64,000 nucleotides of DNA from positions 11,271,501-11,335,500 of the forward strand of contig NC_088323.1 of NCBI RefSeq assembly GCF_910592395.1, in the 5' to 3' direction. Positions within the stretch are counted from its first letter, which is position 1; every line of letters starts with the position of its first letter. The notes beneath the pieces were generated by a model. The model worked only from the letters and a program-made list of their open reading frames with translations. It searched no databases and was not told where the DNA came from. This document shows, one piece after another, positions 11,165 to 22,369 of this stretch. Made by a program: the position numbers and the translations under genes. Source of the DNA: Lineus longissimus. Taxonomy: Eukaryota; Nemertea; Pilidiophora; Heteronemertea; Lineidae.

Positions 11165-12536
11165 TGTCACGAACAGCCTGCAACTTGTCTTAGATTAAGC
11201 TCCGCCTACTTACTACAGGTTAACCAATCATCTGCATGCATTATTATCCACCGGTCCTTCGACCCATGTAACCTTGTTATAATAAACAGTTAGACTTTAG
11301 CGTTCATAGTGAAAACATAAGTGTTGTTCATTATCTCTCAACCACGTGCTCTTGGGGTTTATGCCTGTTTCGCCTACAAAATTCCTGTTTCGCCTATTCC
11401 TGTTTCGCCTATTCCTGTTCCGCCTATTCCTGTTTCGCCTATTCCTGTTTGGCCTATTTCCTGTTTGGCCTATTCCTGTTTCGCCTACTTTCCAGTACCC
11501 CTACAATAAATAGACACTCCCACGGGGAACCTTAGGGATGCATGTCCATTTCATGGGGAAAATGTGAGGGGACAATTGGATGATGTTAACGATGTTATGA
11601 CAATTTGACTAATCAAATGCCATCAACTTTGTTAACAAACCATGCAATGACCGTTTTGAAAGAGTCACCTTGAAAGCGAGGACAGTCCGGGACTTATTTG
11701 ACCATAGGACCATGCTGACACACAGTAAAAACTAATAGATTAAGTAGAGTAAAGGAGTCGTTTATTTTATAAAAACAGGAATTCATGAGTTTTTGATAAA
11801 AATACATGATACTGTACATTCTCATAATTATTTGATCAAAATCAGCTGTAAAACCCATGTCATAATATACATGAAGGTACAGCTCATATCAAGTCAAACA
11901 AGGTTGAAAATACATATCATGATATATGATTTCAGGTGCAGCTTATGACGATATCGTCATTCATCAGACCAATTATTGTCGCACCAAAGGGCATAGTACA
12001 ATGACAAATAGAACAAAACTTAAAGATTATCATTCGAATTAGTGAATTCTTTAGGACAGTACATATCCACGTACTATCAATATGAACCACATATAAATCT
12101 TGCTCTTCGGCTACTGGAAACCTTTGATGCAAAGTTTCAACAGTACCTTTCTCAAATCCAATAATGAAAGGGTAAAAATTTCTTACTATTTTATTTCTTG
12201 CCTTTTAAAATAAGCTAAAACATTAGCCTATGTAAGCTATGTATAATTTTCCAAAGTTATTCAGAATAATACAGAAATAATTGACATGTCGCTAAATCCA
12301 TTATTTCAGACTTTATTCTTAATGATAGCCTTTAACACTATAGTAAGGGACGGTTCATATTCCTACGTCTGTGGGGAGGTTAGCAATACATTTGAGTAGG
12401 CGAAACAGGAATAGGCGAAACAGGAATTAGGCGAAACAGAAAGTAGGCGAATCAGGAATAGGCGAATAAGGAATTAGGTGAAACAGGAATAGGCGGAACA
12501 GGAATAGGCGAAACAGGAATACACCGCTCTTGGACA
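11165..12536 (+). repeat. 5' LTR of BEL/Pao element (split by MITE)
   Basis: LTR bases are 11165-11355 plus 12534-12536, with the MITE and its duplicated GCTCTTGG between. It starts TGTCACGAACAGCC and ends CTTGGACA. It differs from the 3' LTR at about six positions in 194, so the retrotransposon is of moderate age. Confidence 0.85.
11356..12525. mobile_element. Inverted-repeat MITE with tandem TTTCGC subterminal units (member 1)
   Basis: 1170-bp insertion flanked by GCTCTTGG (11348-11355 and 12526-12533). The undisturbed 3' LTR proves the empty site. The left end reads GGTTTATGCCTGTTTCGC and the right end, reverse-complemented, GGTGTATTCCTGTTTCGC. Each end continues as a tandem array of about 15-bp CCTGTTTCGCCTATT-type units (left to about 11500, right from about 12395), in inverted orientation. 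No transposase frame was seen. An 8-bp duplication occurs in hAT, P and a few other superfamilies; none can be chosen from the ends alone. Confidence 0.88.
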
Positions 12537-12681
12537 TTGGTGCCGATTGACCAGGATTAAACTCATTCTTAACGGAGCATATAGGATTAAATGGATCGTC
12601 TAAAGCTTTCTCAGATGACCCGACTCTTAACACAAGCAGAGACAATAACCAAAAAGGACGGCGAACCACATCACATCAAAA

Positions 12682-13313
12682 TTGGAAGTCTTAACAAACT
12701 TGGATAAAGAAATCATGGACGGAACTGACACTGAAGAACATGAAAACGAAATAATTGAGTCGGACGACTTCATGTCAGGAGTGACCGAAAGGTTAGTTCT
12801 GGCGCAAGCCTTTTACGAATTCGCTACTCAGGCCGCCCACCTCAGCCCCATAGTTCATACCACCTCGTCGAGCCGGTCACCAAGAAACGTAAGCTTACCA
12901 AAGCTGACAATCGAGAAGTTTGTTGGAGACTTTGATGGCACTCTTTCAAAGATAGTTTCCATGCCGCTGTTCACAACAACACGTCCCTGGACGATGTCCA
13001 GCGTTTCCAATATCTCAGAGCTCAATTGTTTGGTGAAGCAGCGAAGACAATCGAAGGATTATCGCTTTCGAACGAGAATTATGCCCATGCTAGGGAACTT
13101 TTAGAAGAACGGTTTGGCCAACCGCACAAGGTCATTAACGCATACATGAAAGCCCTGTGGGATCTACCCCAGCCTACCGCAAGCGTGCAAGATCTTAGAT
13201 CATTCTATGACAAACTCGAGTCATACATACGAGGACTCGCTTCCCTAGGCAAGTCTGAAGATGGATACGGGGAACTTCTAGTCCCACTGGTACTGGAAAA
13301 ACTACCTCAATAA
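12682..13313 (+). pseudogene. BEL/Pao Gag (DUF1759-like), frameshifted
   Basis: Starts MEVLTNLDKEIMDGTDTEEH in one frame and continues with LPKLTIEKFVGDFDGT. It switches frame at about 12990-13030 to FGEAAKTIEGLSLSNENYAH and ARELLEERFGQPHKVINAYM, ending VLEKLPQ. The succession is typical of the retrotransposon Gag domain DUF1759 of Pao/BEL elements. Structural Gag proteins package the element RNA in cytoplasmic particles. Frameshifts and a stop at about 13313 break it. Confidence 0.85.
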
Positions 13314-13539
13314 CACGTCACCAAATGACTAGAGCACACAGCTCTAACGAATGGACACTAGCTAATTTCCGCAAGGCCTAACGCGTCGAAATCGAAGTTC
13401 TTCAATCAACATGTAGTGGAAATCAATTCGAGGATAATATCCAGCATCCAACGGAATTCTCATCACCCCAAGCTACGGCCGTCTTTTTCACTCGTTCCAA
13501 TAACCCGCGTCAATCTACCCCACGTCAAACTACCCTACG

Positions 13540-14380
13540 TCAATGTGCCTACTGTAAAGATACCACCCACAGTTCTGCTAATTGTCCGAAAGTCAAAACC
13601 ATCGAAAAAAGAAAGGAAATAGCAAAACGTGATAGACTTTGTTTCAATTGTCTTGGCAATCACGGAGTTAAAGAATGTTGATCGAAATTCAAATGCCGCA
13701 ATTGTCAGAGGAAGCACCACAGTTCGTTGTGCCCGACACTCGAATTGCCACCCAGCGCACAAGCTCAAACGGAGGAAGTACACGATATGCCCACTTGTGC
13801 TCCCGTTCTGCTCAAAACAGCGCTTGGTAACGTAACCACCGGATCTACAACCGCAAGGGTTAACATTCTGCTCGACGAAGGAGCACAGAGATCGTTCATC
13901 ACAAATAGCTTGGCGAATCAATTAGGAATATCTCTCGACACATGTGATACTGAAACCCTATCGCTTGGAGCATTTGGCTCACAGACCACCGCTGTGCGTT
14001 CCTTGAAATCAGTTGATCTTGGACTAATGACCAAAGCCGGTACTGTGCAAATGCGTACCCTGAATGTTCCAACCATCTCAACCCCGGTAAGGAATTACGT
14101 CAAATCCTCAGTTCTTCATCATAAGTATCTCCAGGATCTATCCCTCGTACCCCAGGTGAACACTAATACCTTTGAGATAGACTTGCTCATTGGAGCAGAC
14201 TACTATTGGTCGATAGTACAAGATAAGATTGTGCGTGGCAACGGAAATGGCCCAACCGCCATGGCCTCCAAGCTAGGATACCTACTGTCAGGACCATCTG
14301 GTTTAGATCAAGTCGCAGTAATGAACACTACCATCTTAAGCAGTTATCCAAACAACAGACGATCAACTCAAAATTGCTAG
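13540..14380 (+). pseudogene. BEL/Pao zinc knuckles and aspartic protease
   Basis: Two CX2CX3HX4C knuckles are visible: CFNCLGNHGVKEC (about 13640-13680), followed by an in-frame TGA, and CRNCQRKHHSSLC. The protease follows with VNILLDEGAQRSFITNSLAN, where the catalytic motif usually D-[ST]-G reads D-E-G as in Pao-type (A17/DUF1758) proteases, then EIDLLIGADYYWSIV. The frame is open from 13727 to its stop at 14380. It is broken at both ends relative to the family. Confidence 0.82.
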
Positions 14381-14384
14381 ATTC

Positions 14385-15293
14385 TGGGATCTCGAAAACA
14401 TTGGTGTATCCGATGACCCAGTTCACACCAAAGAAAAGGGATACTTCGAACATTACCGTGATACAAAGATAAAACGCGATGGAAACAAATACGTCGCCAG
14501 CTTGCCATGGAAAGAAGACCACGCCCCTCTACCTGCCAACTACTTGCTAGCAAAGGCTAGTACTCGCTCTATGATAAACCGATTATCTCCAGACATCAGA
14601 TCAGTATACGATAGAATTATACAAGAACAATTATCTCTAGGTTTCATAGAGAAGTTCACAGACGACGACACAACTAGTGGACACTACATCCCCCACCATG
14701 CAGTAAGCAAAGATTCCACTACCACACCGATTCAAATTGTTTACAACTGCAGTGCGAAACAAAGAGACCAACCCAGCCTCAACGATTGCCTCGAGTCCGG
14801 ACCTCCCTTACTCAATGATTTGGTAGCCATGTTGATTCGGTTCAGACTCAACAATGTTGCCATTTCCAGCGACATCGAAAAGGCCTTCTTAAATGTTGGC
14901 TTAGCCCATGAAGATCAAGAATACGTCACATTCCTCTGGTTATCTGATCCATCTGACCCAGACAGCGACCTAGTAACCTACTGCTTCAAAGTCGTGCTGT
15001 TTGGTGCAACCTGCTCTCCATTCATATTGAATGCCATTATCAAAGCTCACCTTGAGAACACACCATGTGATATCACGGAGGATATGCTACACAACATCTA
15101 CGTTGATAACATTCTGACAGGTGTGGATGATTCTGACTCCGCATTAGGATACTATAAAACGGCAAGAAACATTATGCACTCCGCAGGTTTCAACCTCAGG
15201 TCATGGGCAACAAATGACCACACCCTACAAAAAGTACTCGAGCTGGATGGTACAGGCGATAATGCAGCAGTCAACGTCCTCGGTCTAAACTGA
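14385..15293 (+). pseudogene. BEL/Pao reverse transcriptase (C-terminally truncated pol)
   Basis: Open from 14502 with the RT signature of BEL/Pao: YIPHHAVSKD, IQIVYNCSAKQRDQPSLNDC, FRLNNVAISSDIEKAFLNVG, LFGATCSPFILNAII and the catalytic box YVDN, where many retroelements have YVDD. The upstream 14385-14501 stretch holds an earlier pol segment with FWDLENIGVSDD in another frame. The protein ends at 15293. RNase H and integrase do not follow; the next 670 bp hold only a short remnant (about 15355-15425, SPRLVRKAAEKARNK) before the polypurine tract. Confidence 0.88.
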
Positions 15294-15967
15294 AGCGAGG
15301 AAGCAAAACGATCAAATTAACTTGGATATGTCAAATAATACAAACACGCAGTCGCCACGACTGGTCCGCAAAGCCGCTGAAAAAGCGAGGAATAAGCAAA
15401 AAGACTGGGCAAGAACTTTGCTCAAGGAGTAGAACAATGATAACTCAACATGTTATGTGAGCATTGGATTTACTTAATGACAATAACCAAGTGATGGTTT
15501 AAGATTGACATTAATTGCTTTTTAAAGAGACTATATAAGCATCTCTTTAAATACGTCTGTATATTCTTTATCTGGTATTGATATTCTACATTTTATGCAA
15601 ATTGTGACATTATTATAATTTTTCGCTTCTATTCGTTTAAATGCAACTAATTACTGTAGACTGTGTCATGATTACTTTAATTGCGATTTGTGAATTAATA
15701 AGTTTGATTTGGTTGACAATAAGTTAGCCCTTTGAGTATTGCCATGTTTGGTGAGGTATTGACTTTAAGTATAGATTCTAGTTCTCAGACTATTTGCTTT
15801 GACCTCCAGCCTCAAGACGTATCTTATGATATTACAGCCATCTGTTCTTGTGATTAACTTCTTATCACTTGCACTTCAAGCGTAAAGCATATGGTTTTAA
15901 TAGTTCCAAATAAACACAACGCAATAGCCCTAATGAATATAGGTCACATCATCTCGGCGGGGGAGAA
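15294..15967 (+). other. BEL/Pao 3' non-coding remnant
   Basis: AT-rich segment between the truncated pol and the 3' LTR. It ends in the purine tract GGCGGGGGAGAA. About 2 kb of expected RNase H and integrase sequence are absent, so a large internal deletion is inferred. Confidence 0.7.
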
Positions 15968-16161
15968 TGTCTCGAACAGCCTGCAACTTGTCTTAGATTA
16001 AGCTCTGCCTACTTACTACAGGTTAACCAATCATCTGCATGCACAATTATCCACCGGTCCTTCGACCCATGTTACTTTGTTATAATAAACAGTTAGACTT
16101 TAGCGTTCATAGTGAAAACATAAGTGTTGTTCATTATCTCTCAACCACGTGCTCTTGGACA
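15968..16161 (+). repeat. 3' LTR of BEL/Pao element
   Basis: 194 bp, starts TGTCTCGAACAGCC and ends GCTCTTGGACA. It contains an AATAAA at about 16085, a plausible polyadenylation signal. It is the uninterrupted version of the LTR, which is what makes the MITE insertion in the 5' LTR readable. Confidence 0.88.
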
Positions 16162-16535
16162 TCCGCCGATAGGTTATCAATTGTGTTGCGTAGGCTGTTT
16201 ATGTTGATAGAGAAGAGCTTAGGGCCGGGTTTTAGTTCGATGCCGCCCGATAGGAGTACAAGCTTGGCAAGGTCGATAAGAAGCGTCAGTGCAGTTGTTG
16301 TGTCTTGGCCTGTGGATAGGTTCGTGGGAAGTTCCGTGTGCAAGTAGTCTGATTGTGTGGCGATTGCGTAGGCTAGTACTATGCAATGGACATAGTGGGA
16401 AAGTGATCCAAGGAGGAATAGGAAAAAAGTATGCGTGCGCAGAGGGCCCACTGTTGAGTGACAGCTGGAGTATGTGGTTAACTTGATATTTAGTTTTAAG
16501 GAATGGAGCCTGCATGGTTTCGTGGAAGAGGTCAA
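16162..16535 (-). pseudogene. CR1-like N-terminal ORF with degenerate 2A-like motif
   Basis: Minus-strand frame that includes LLSGGIELKPGPKLFSININ (about 16203-16262). The 2A ribosome-skipping consensus is D-x-E-x-N-P-G-P. Here E-x-x-P-G-P is preserved, but the Asp reads Gly and the Asn reads Lys. Established knowledge: APE-type non-LTR retrotransposons of sea urchins and some other marine invertebrates carry 2A sequences upstream of the endonuclease. This position agrees, because endonuclease motifs follow in the continuation at 11150-10854. Skipping activity is probably lost in this copy. Confidence 0.65.
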
Positions 16536-16560
16536 ATTGTGAAAGATTTCAGTGGGAAGG

Positions 16561-16868
16561 GAAGGAATACATTAGTCGCTTGTGGTGAACATGGCACATT
16601 TTTACACAATAGGAGTACCGTCATTGGAATAGGAGCTGTCCAGTGTAGCAAGATAGTAACAAAAAAGGCATAGACAATTAGGGCATAGACATGTCCTTCA
16701 ATGATTGCTTAGTTACAATATGAGTGTCCAGTAAGAGAAAGGTGAAATGTTATATACTGTGTTCTCTCAAAAAAGTTTCTCCCTGGTTGGGTAGGCAATT
16801 TCATGTGTAAGAAGCTTGAAGGAAGTATATAATGCTATAAGGCCTGAAGGTGTTAGTATTTTGGTAAT
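16561..16868. other. Sequence between CR1-like 5' part and giant element
   Basis: No gene seen. It may be the 5' untranslated part of the minus-strand CR1-like element. The same sequence probably resumes at 31870 on the far side of the giant insertion. Confidence 0.4.
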
Positions 16869-17568
16869 AGAGAGGTTGCGAACGGTCCCGACTCCCACTC
16901 CCACTCCGAGTTCAACTCGAGTTGTTCTCGGAACTCGTGACGTCGAAAAGTAGGTTGCGCGCACCAACGGGAACCGAGTTGAGAGACGTCATTCGGCCAG
17001 CCTGCGAGTCACACGGCCAAACTGGAAATCAACCAAATTAACGACGTACGAGAAAAAAAGTAAATAAAGCAGACGAAATATTCTACAATTTTGGTGATTT
17101 ACAGCTAGTAAAAAGCCGTTTCCTCTGTAACATGTGCGTATTTCTATTGTAAAACTACGAATTACTTCAGTCCTAAGATAACTAGATCCAAAAAGTACAG
17201 AGGGGAACAGAGTTTCATTCATGAAACTATATTTTGGGGCGACAGGCCTACGACGTGCGAGTCTTCCTGTCCTCCAATATCGTAGTTAGTGATGCCTATG
17301 CCCACCTGGCATCGCCATCAGATCATGCCTAGGCCTAGATGATCTTGACTGGAGGTAGCCAAGTTTTCTCTTTGGACCAGTGCAATGGTTAATTGAAAAC
17401 GTGCAGCCTATCACAGCTATCTGGCCATGGTTTTAAGCCCTTAGGCTAAGGCTAGCTCCTCCCAAGGCAAAAATGTCAGAGACTAAAGTGGAGTAGGACA
17501 GGTAGCCTTTGCCATCTCCATCCATCCACCCCTTAGTCTTGGACAATTTGCATTCCAGCAGGCCTATA

Positions 17569-17741
17569 GATTGGAACATCTCGGGACACCCTTGGGACTA
17601 TTAAATAGTTAAATAGTTATCCTTTAGAGAGGTGTCCTGTTAACAGAGTTCAAACTGAATGGAAATATTTGGGAGGAAAAGAGTGTCCAGAGAGGGTGTC
17701 ATGCTAATAGAGGTGTCCGCTGTTAGAGGGATGTTCCACTG
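17569..17741. mobile_element. Short TA-flanked MITE (pogo/Tigger-like)
   Basis: 173 bp between TA dinucleotides. The left end is GATTGGAACATCTCGGGACA; the right end, reverse-complemented, is CAGTGGAACATCCCTC. The body is filled with GTGTCC/TGTTAGAGG sentences. It resembles the element at 57049-57226, suggesting two related non-autonomous Tc1/mariner-superfamily (pogo-like) MITEs. Confidence 0.6.
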
Positions 17742-17778
17742 TACAATGTATAGGTAATTGGAGTGTCTTATGTTGTAG

Positions 17779-18065
17779 GTGAAGATAAGGAGACCATCTT
17801 CATGATCATCATCATGAATGCTGGAGAATTCGCTCTACTTCTTGAAGAATCCAGCCGCAAAGACGAAGAAGACTTGCTGATTGCAGCGGCTGAAATGGGT
17901 CTGCTGGATGACTTTTTAACCAGGTTTTCGAAGAAATACCTGGTTATTAAATTACCGAAAGTGCCGGGCGGTCGAGCGGTCGGGCGATCGCTGTTCTCTT
18001 GTGACACTGATTACTTTAAAACGACTGGAGATTTTCTGTTGAATCTTTTTTTGTATACTGCTGGT
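17779..18065 (+). CDS. Exon-like open segment, function unknown
   Basis: An open stretch preceded by an acceptor-like ttatgttgtag and followed by a consensus donor gtaagt at 18065. The reading includes MNAGEFALLLEESSRKDEED, then LLIAAAEMGLLDDFLTR, an acidic, leucine-rich, probably helical peptide. I do not recognise a family. It lies near the left end of the giant element and could be an N-terminal exon of one of its genes. Against this, the last part (GACACTGATTACTTTAAAAC) recurs in non-coding form 300 bp downstream at about 18303, so the 3' part at least is repeat-derived. Confidence 0.25.
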
Positions 18066-19371
18066 AAGTAGACGTTGGTTCCTTTCGAAATCCAACTCGA
18101 TTTGATTCATAGTTTAGCCACCAGAGGGCGCTTTGTGAAAAAACAAAATATGCCATAAGTCCCTTTGTAAGGGTGGGTTTCTCACCATATTTTTATGGTA
18201 GGCTTTACGGGTGATGGCACACGATATATCACACAATTTTTTTATTTCATCAATTTTTTAGTCCTATAGGTGGCGTGTTATGAAAAACTCGTATTGATTC
18301 TCGTCACACTGATAACTTTGAAACGACTGGAGATTTTCTTTTGATTTTCCCTTTTAGCCATTGACACCCTTTAGAACTCCTGAACAGACTAAGTGTGGGT
18401 TCCGCAGGATGAGCGGTTTGGCCACTAGGTGGCACAGAGCGAAATTTTCCAAAAACTGTTCCAGAAGCTGATTTCTCCCAATTCTTTAAGTTGGGGATCA
18501 TGAAACAAATCTGATCATAGAGAGCAAAGCTTTCTCTTTCATTATCAATAAGCGTAGTTCATGAATTTTGCACCAGGTGGTGTTACTACCGTCGGGGGTC
18601 ATTTTAAATTTTGCGCGAGTTATCCCACGTGCAGTCCCACGTGAAGCCAACGTCACGTCTCGGAGTCTGCGCAGTTCAGAAGCAAGGAGACAGTGCCGGA
18701 GAACGCTTCGTGTCTAGCTATTATACGCAGATACAAGAGATAAGTTCTCATCGAATTCACAACTTCATGGGCGATTTTGGCTGCCTGTGTTATTGCAGGT
18801 ATTGATGAAACATTAGGGAAAGCTTGGATTGTTTAATTGATTGAGATTGATTTGAGAAATAGTTTGTCGACGATCGTTGAAAGATGATCCAAAATGCAGC
18901 TTGGTCTAACGACGTACGGTAACTCAACTGCGTAGTTGCATTCCGGCTTTTTAGGTGGTCAAAACTTGGGTCCTGAGACTTGTGCAGATCTGCAATTTAA
19001 AATCTAGGGGGTGGGGGGAGGTGGGGGCGAGATGGGTCTTAAGTTCATGTCTTCTCAGTTCCTAGAAGTGTCAGATTTCATAGAAATCGCGGCTTAAATT
19101 GACGCCGCCGATCCAGAGTTGTAGAACGCTTTTCACGGGTCTCGATAAATAATTTATGCGTCATACTTCTTTAAACCAATGAAATAAAAGCCCGCGTAAA
19201 AATGTTGTCAATGGGATTCCTTATTTGGTCACGCTACTCATTCATGTAGGAAGACAGTTGCCGGCTTGAACCGAGATCGTATGGTAGGCCTACCCGTTCT
19301 TTGTTTTTACTGTTCCGTTAGCACCTATTTTCACACGAATAAAAGTAAGATATGGATTAAATCTGGACATC
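18066..19371. other. Interior of giant element, no gene seen
   Basis: Contains a short direct repeat (about 18001-18045 against 18303-18347, centred on GAAACGACTGGAGATTTTC) and otherwise unremarkable sequence. Weak open frames at 18304 and 18611 show no recognisable domains. Confidence 0.4.
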
Positions 19372-19676
19372 ATATAAAGGCCATACCAATGACTTTTTTA
19401 TTATTTCTTGTCCCAGTCATGTTAGAATCCATGGCCCTTGGGCACAGTCTTAATCTTACCATTGCACATAAGGCCATACCAATGAATGTGTTTTATTGTT
19501 TCTTGTCCCAGTCAGTTAGAATCCATTAGTCCTTTGGTCACATCAATGGATATTGGTTTCTTGTCCCTACCATAGCAGATAAGGCCATACCAATGATATT
19601 TTTTTATTGTTTCTTGTCCCAGTCATGTTAGAATCCATGGCCCTTGGGCACAGCAATAGATATTGGTGTCTTGTCC
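19372..19676 (+). repeat. Satellite array, block 1
   Basis: Tandem units of about 112-118 bp starting ATAAGGCCATACCAATGA. Two alternating variants occur: one with CATGGCCCTTGGGCACAG and one with CATTAGTCCTTTGGTCACAT. The array is interrupted by a MULE-like insertion and resumes at 20610 and 24804. Confidence 0.85.
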
Positions 19677-20609
19677 CAAGGAGGATACCGCGGTGACGTC
19701 ACGGCTTTTCCAAGATGGCGCTGCATTTTGTAAACAAACTCGATCCACGGCCAAGGGAAAATCAAGTCATCAAATAAAGTTAGATGTTTCGCATCAAATC
19801 AGAGTTATTAGTACTTTTCTGCTATGAAATAAGTCTTCAGACAATAAGTTATCATTTGAATAATGAAAAGTGCTGTTTTGATGGGGGAAAATAGGGTTTT
19901 TAGAACCAAATAGCCGGGCACCGATCTTCCAAAATTAGCGATGGTTTCAAAACAGTCTCCCAGATATGGGGCAATCTCTTCATTATCATAATGGGATTTG
20001 GAGGCATGTTTACAGATTTTACAAGTTCGAGACCTGTAGGACCTAAAACTCGCATAGATCCCCTCTATTTGTCGAGTTAGCGCCCCTGTAAGATCATGCA
20101 TTTTCGGACACAAGACGAAATCTTCCTGCGGATATCGCCGTTTCGGTGATGATTTAAGGAGAAATTGACTGTTCTTAGAGTTGTATGGGACAGAAATGAG
20201 TTCATACTTCATGAATACATGAATATATCATGATATGGGCGGGCTTCTAAGTCAAAACAATAACAAACTCAACTGCATCTCTACCATGTATCGCGTAGTG
20301 CATTGCCTAGTGTATTTCGTAGTGTATTTTAGCGGAGACATTATTTCCGCACTTTGGCCACGCCAAACGTCTTTTTTATTTGTGGAAGTTAATCTGCCCT
20401 GTAAATTTATTTTACACCGGAAGAATCCATACTAGGTATTGCAATATTTCATGTCTATTGGTGTTTTTGTGTACAGGAGCGCACCAGACAGTGAGACGTG
20501 GAGATGTGTTCAGCGCTGGTGCTGTCAGTAGACTGATTCTGATTGGCCATAGCGATCAGTAATATGGGTCGTGATCACGTGATATGACGTCACCGCGGTA
20601 TCCTCCTTG
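19677..20609. mobile_element. 933-bp MULE-like MITE
   Basis: Both ends read CAAGGAGGATACCGCGGTGA (right end as reverse complement). The flanking satellite is duplicated for exactly 9 bp, GTCTTGTCC (19668-19676 and 20610-20618). The satellite unit reads continuously once the insert and one copy are removed. A 9-bp duplication is the hallmark of Mutator-like transposases. No transposase is encoded; open frames inside are short and unrecognised. Confidence 0.85.
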
Positions 20610-20880
20610 GTCTTGTCCTTACCATTGCACATAAGGCCATACCAATGAATGTTTTTTATTGTTTCTTGTTCCAGTCAGTTAGAATCCATTAGTCCTTTGG
20701 TCACATCAATGGATATTGGTTTCTCGTCCCTAGCATAGCAGATAAGGCCATACCAATGATATTTTTTATTGTTTCTTGTCCCAGTCATGTTAGAATCCAT
20801 GGCCCTTGGGCACAGCAATAGATATTGGTGTCTTGTCCTTACCATTGCACATAAGGCCATACCAATGAATGTTTTTTATT
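20610..20880 (+). repeat. Satellite array, block 2
   Basis: Continuation of the array at 19372, with both alternating unit variants. It is broken at about 20881 inside the T-run of TTTATTGTTTCTTG by the insertion of a Helentron-like family-2 element. Confidence 0.85.
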
Positions 20881-21204
20881 GTTAGCTCAGCTGACAAAGT
20901 CAGCGGAGCTAGTAGAATAGCTGTTCAAATGGTGTCCGTCCATCCATCCATCCATCTAGGGACCCATCTGTGGACAAAATTGGACATTTCTGACGGGGAA
21001 GGCCTAGCCACTTCGTTGATGGTGCTAAATTAGGAGTTGCCCAAGGTGAACTCAGAAACGAAAAATTAGCGCGATCCGACCTATATTAAGAGAATGAGGT
21101 CATTTCGCGTTTAGATTTCTTTCCCTTTTTACCTCGGTCCACAGAGCAAATATTGTTTTCAAATGTGGCTGAATATTTTTTGATATTTTTTCATTTTTTA
21201 CTTT

Positions 21205-22369
<1,165 letters not shown>

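Larger units (their letters stand above)
11165..16161 (+). mobile_element. Degenerate BEL/Pao-like LTR retrotransposon
   Basis: Two 194-bp LTRs (TG...CA) bound the element. The 5' LTR is interrupted by a MITE at 11356-12525. The 5-bp target duplication TCCGC is at 11160-11164 and 16162-16166. A putative primer-binding site, TTGGTGCCGATTGACCAGG, follows the 5' LTR at 12537. A purine-rich tract (GGCGGGGGAGAA) precedes the 3' LTR. Gag (DUF1759-like), zinc knuckles, aspartic protease and RT are present. RNase H and integrase are missing, so the element could not move on its own. Confidence 0.88.
9496..16560 (-). mobile_element. CR1-like non-LTR retrotransposon, minus strand, split by a BEL/Pao element
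   Basis: One minus-strand element in two pieces. The 5' part (16560-16162) carries an N-terminal ORF with a 2A-like motif. The 3' part (11164-9496) carries endonuclease and reverse-transcriptase remnants. The gap is filled exactly by a BEL/Pao element (11165-16161) flanked by the 5-bp duplication TCCGC. The element is degenerate throughout, with several frameshifts and stops. Confidence 0.8.

Noticed and set aside
10926-11198. Plus-strand 90-codon frame
   Set aside because: It is the antisense of the CR1-like endonuclease remnant and runs into the LTR.
11321-11509. Proline/serine repeat protein from the tandem CCTGTTTCGCC array
   Set aside because: The frame comes from 15-bp units (a multiple of three), so openness is automatic; the array is the end of a MITE.
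18304-18501. Minus-strand 65-codon frame
   Set aside because: Overlaps a locally duplicated non-coding segment and has no domain.
20675-20860. Repeated 61-codon minus-strand frame (also at 24817 and 25037)
   Set aside because: It is the satellite unit read in reverse; recurrence follows from the tandem repeat, not from gene duplication.
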